7,315 nt of DNA from CAYHMW01 sp964357925 (GTDB lineage Bacteria; Patescibacteriota; Microgenomatia; UBA8517): the NCBI GenBank assembly GCA_964357925.1, contig CAYHMW010000032.1, positions 1 to 7,315 on the forward strand, given 5' to 3'. Shown here in pieces: positions 6,152 through 7,315 of the stretch. The stretch's first letter is position 1. Each line of letters starts with the position of its first letter. Below the pieces are notes generated by a model. The model saw only the letters and a program-made list of their open reading frames with translations. It did not search any database and was not told the DNA's origin. Position numbers and translations under genes: made by a program.

Positions 6152-6205
6152 GGCCCCATAGCAGGGGCGCTAGAGCAGTCCCGACTGAGTCGGGAATGGT
6201 CGCAG
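6152..6205 (+). pseudogene. Truncated tRNA-Lys-like remnant A with palindrome in the anticodon arm
   Basis: GGCCCCATAGC (6152-6162) is identical to the first 11 nt of tRNA-Lys at 6524, tagagcag (6171-6178) to its D-stem side, and atggtcgcag (6196-6205) to its variable/T-stem side. Between the last two, the 15-nt anticodon region of tRNA-Lys is replaced by the 17-nt palindrome tcccgactgagtcggga. The D loop is altered (aggggcgc), creating a new perfect hairpin gcccc/ggggc at 6153-6168. T loop, 3' T-stem and 3' acceptor strand are missing; the GIY-YIG leader begins instead. It cannot form a normal tRNA but retains a promoter. Confidence 0.8.
6171..6201. repeat. 31-nt direct repeat, left copy
   Basis: This copy matches 6480-6510 at 30 of 31 positions (g versus t at the eighth base). 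It consists of tagagca, one variable base, the 17-nt palindrome (6179-6195) and atggtc. The two copies flank the nuclease gene in direct orientation. Confidence 0.9.
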
Positions 6206-6219
6206 TCATAGAGACATAA

Positions 6220-6474
6220 ATGTATCTCTATATCTTAAAAAACAAAGGATTCAATAAATTTTATATTGGTACCACTAAAAACTTAGGCAGAAGAATCCGA
6301 GAGCACAACGGTAAACACAAGCATTTTACTGGAAAATTTAGCGGCGACTGGATTTTGATTTACTCAAAATCTTATAATTCCGATACCGACGCGAGACAAG
6401 AAGAAATTAGATTAAAGAAAGCCAAAAACAAAAATTATCTCGATTGGTATATTAAAAACAAATCATTAGCCTAA
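6220..6474 (+). CDS. Stand-alone GIY-YIG family endonuclease, 84 aa
   Basis: A compact GIY-YIG nuclease domain, the usual size for single-domain members (about 80-100 aa). Y2-L-Y-I-L matches the GIY strand, F14-Y-I-G17 the YIG strand, R24 with R25 the catalytic arginine region, H29-N30 the following conserved pair, and E61 or E62 in DARQEEIRLKKAK the metal-binding glutamate. The rest is basic, as expected for a DNA-binding protein. Family members cut DNA in homing, repair or recombination; the target here is unknown. The gene is AT-rich and lacks a clear ribosome binding site. Its ATG lies in the loop of a 6-bp hairpin (tagaga/tctcta, 6209-6230). It is bracketed by tRNA-derived 31-nt direct repeats, and its stop codon overlaps the first bases of remnant B, which suggests a mobile cassette in a tRNA locus. 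Confidence 0.88.
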   Translation: MYLYILKNKGFNKFYIGTTKNLGRRIREHNGKHKHFTGKFSGDWILIYSKSYNSDTDARQEEIRLKKAKNKNYLDWYIKNKSLA

Positions 6475-6510
6475 CTCAGTAGAGCATTCCCGACTGAGTC
6501 GGGAATGGTC
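6472..6510 (+). pseudogene. tRNA-like remnant B with palindrome in the anticodon arm
   Basis: The segment taactcag-tagagca (6472-6486) resembles the tRNA-Lys D arm tagctcagcggtagagca with cgg lost. The anticodon arm is the palindrome at 6488-6504, followed by atggtc (6505-6510) as in tRNA-Lys. Acceptor and T arms are absent. Intact tRNA-Lys starts 14 nt later. Confidence 0.65.
6480..6510. repeat. 31-nt direct repeat, right copy
   Basis: This is the partner of 6171-6201. Its palindrome (6488-6504) extends by one pair to ttcccgact-g-agtcgggaa at 6487-6505. It stands just after the nuclease stop codon. Confidence 0.9.
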
Positions 6511-6523
6511 AAATGACAAACAA

Positions 6524-6595
6524 GGCCCCATAGCTCAGCGGTAGAGCAGCTCCCTTTTAAGGAGATGGTCGCAGGTCCGATCCCTGCTGGGGTCA
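6524..6595 (+). tRNA. tRNA-Lys (anticodon UUU)
   Basis: A complete 72-nt cloverleaf. It has acceptor GGCCCCA/TGGGGTC (one G-T pair) with discriminator A, D stem GCTC/GAGC, anticodon stem GCTCC/GGAGA (mismatch at 27-43) with loop CTTTTAA, T stem GCAGG/CCTGC and T loop TCCGATC (C in place of the usual T at position 55). CCA is not encoded. No promoter lies directly upstream; the nearest is at 6109-6137. Confidence 0.95.
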
Positions 6596-6611
6596 CACAA
6601 ATTCCCTTCTT

Positions 6612-6684
6612 TGCCGGATGGTGTAACGGTAACACGCCTGACTTTGGATCAGCGCGACTCTAGGTTCGAATCCTAGTCCGGCAG
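6612..6684 (+). tRNA. tRNA-Gln (anticodon UUG)
   Basis: A complete cloverleaf. It has acceptor TGCCGGA/TCCGGCA with weak T1-A72 pair and discriminator G, both typical of glutamine tRNA, D stem GTGT/ACAC, anticodon stem CCTGA/TCAGC with loop CTTTGGA, T stem CTAGG/CCTAG and loop TTCGAAT. CCA is not encoded. It lies 16 nt after tRNA-Lys on the same strand. Its 3' end overlaps the last codons of the opposing membrane gene by 12 nt. Confidence 0.96.
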
Positions 6685-7315
6685 CACTTCTCTTAATTCC
6701 TCAGTATTAAGTGACTTTATCTCCCTGTATTGAAGATAATCCAAAAGACTAAATGTACGAAAATCCAATTTAGAATATTTTCGCTGCAAGCTTTCAATCC
6801 TATTAAGAAGTATCAAAGGGTTACTGTTATCATAAACCTCAAGCGAATAATTATTGTCTCTCGCCTTCTCCAAAAGCTCATACTGTTCTTTATATGAAAG
6901 CGAGTCTGCTGATAACGTTGAAAGATAAATGTAATCTACGCCCTGACCTGTCCTGGCTTTATTGAAATGATAAATTAGGTAGTCAAAATTAAAAACATTT
7001 ACAACTAGAAGTACTACACCTGAAAAAACAATTGCTTTTTGTATAAACCATTTATTCAAATTTTGTCCACTATAATTTTTGAAAAAAAGAATAAAAATCC
7101 CCAACACCCAGGTTGCAAATGTTAGTCCGTAGAGCCTTTTATAGGTAAATCCCGAGGCATTGATATATTCAAAAACACTTTTATATGCCATTAGGCTTAA
7201 AAATATACCAGAAATTCCCAGTACCCAATTCAAATATCTTGTTTTCTTGTCTTTTTCACTACCGTTATAAATCAATAGCAAAGTTACTCCTGCCACAACA
7301 GAAAGTTGTGCAAAA
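6673..7315 (-). CDS. DUF4153/DUF4173-like membrane protein, N-terminus beyond the window
   Basis: The reading frame stays open to the right edge (upstream codons give FAQLSVV before the first visible GTG), so the gene is partial at its 5' end. At least 213 residues are visible. Four hydrophobic segments appear: the edge segment AQLSVVAGVTLLLIY, then NWVLGISGIFLSLMAY, LYGLTFATWVLGIFILFF and AIVFSGVVLLVVNVF. A soluble tail of about 100 aa follows. The pattern Y-K-R-L-Y-G-L-T-F, an F-N-F-D-Y-L-I-x-H-x-N step and V-D-Y-I-Y-L-S-T-L-S-A-D resemble the C-terminal half of DUF4153/DUF4173 proteins, whose function is unknown. The stop codon lies inside tRNA-Gln on the opposite strand, and no terminator is seen. 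Confidence 0.65.
   Translation of the reverse strand, partial: FAQLSVVAGVTLLLIYNGSEKDKKTRYLNWVLGISGIFLSLMAYKSVFEYINASGFTYKRLYGLTFATWVLGIFILFFKNYSGQNLNKWFIQKAIVFSGVVLLVVNVFNFDYLIYHFNKARTGQGVDYIYLSTLSADSLSYKEQYELLEKARDNNYSLEVYDNSNPLILLNRIESLQRKYSKLDFRTFSLLDYLQYREIKSLNTEELREVLPD

Noticed and set aside
6171..6510. CRISPR-like array from two 31-nt repeats
   Set aside because: There are only two copies, separated by a complete protein gene, and no cas genes are present; tRNA similarity explains most of the repeat.
6692..6711. Terminator after tRNA-Gln (cttaat/attaag hairpin)
   Set aside because: The stem is six A/T-rich pairs with an 8-nt loop, lies inside the opposing coding region and has no real T-run.

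Overview
The window looks like a piece of a Candidate Phyla Radiation (Patescibacteria) genome. This is an inference from the mix of gene families: small unrecognised proteins, a shortened PilB/GspE-type ATPase, an atypical Nramp-like carrier, a DUF4153/DUF4173-type membrane protein, a tiny GIY-YIG nuclease beside tRNA genes, and dispersed GC-rich palindromes (two types) in an otherwise AT-rich sequence. No rRNA, ribosomal protein or other phylogenetic marker is present, so the lineage is not proven.

Layout. Positions 1-255 hold no gene but contain two kinds of dispersed palindrome and a minus-strand terminator. Positions 256-1317 carry a small minus-strand membrane protein diverging from two small plus-strand genes with excellent Shine-Dalgarno sites. 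One of these has a C-x2-C knuckle and a near-consensus promoter. Positions 1365-2910 carry two minus-strand genes, a 111-aa protein and a 343-aa five-helix membrane protein. Each has its own perfect Shine-Dalgarno site and a textbook terminator, and they share an LGFDP motif. Positions 2988-4226 encode a PilB/GspE-type ATPase, with tRNA-Glu(UUC) just upstream on the same strand. Positions 4330-4648 hold a small gene broken by a 10-bp tandem duplication, followed (upstream in transcription) by an Nramp-like transporter at 4671-6086.

The most unusual part is 6109-6684 on the plus strand. A sigma70-like promoter leads into a truncated tRNA-Lys-like remnant whose anticodon arm is replaced by the palindrome tcccgactgagtcggga. 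A complete GIY-YIG nuclease gene follows, then a second tRNA-like remnant with the same palindrome, then intact tRNA-Lys(UUU) and tRNA-Gln(UUG). The nuclease gene therefore sits between 31-nt tRNA-derived direct repeats and looks like a small mobile or homing-type cassette in a tRNA locus. The last gene, a DUF4173-like membrane protein, runs off the right edge, and its 3' end overlaps tRNA-Gln on the opposite strand.

Working together: apart from the plus-strand tRNA/nuclease unit, the genes do not form an evident pathway. The ATPase is an orphan here, with no other pilus genes. The block from about 600 to 2950 (strong Shine-Dalgarno sites, promoters, terminators) differs in style from the block to its right (weak or no Shine-Dalgarno sites), which suggests two different histories.
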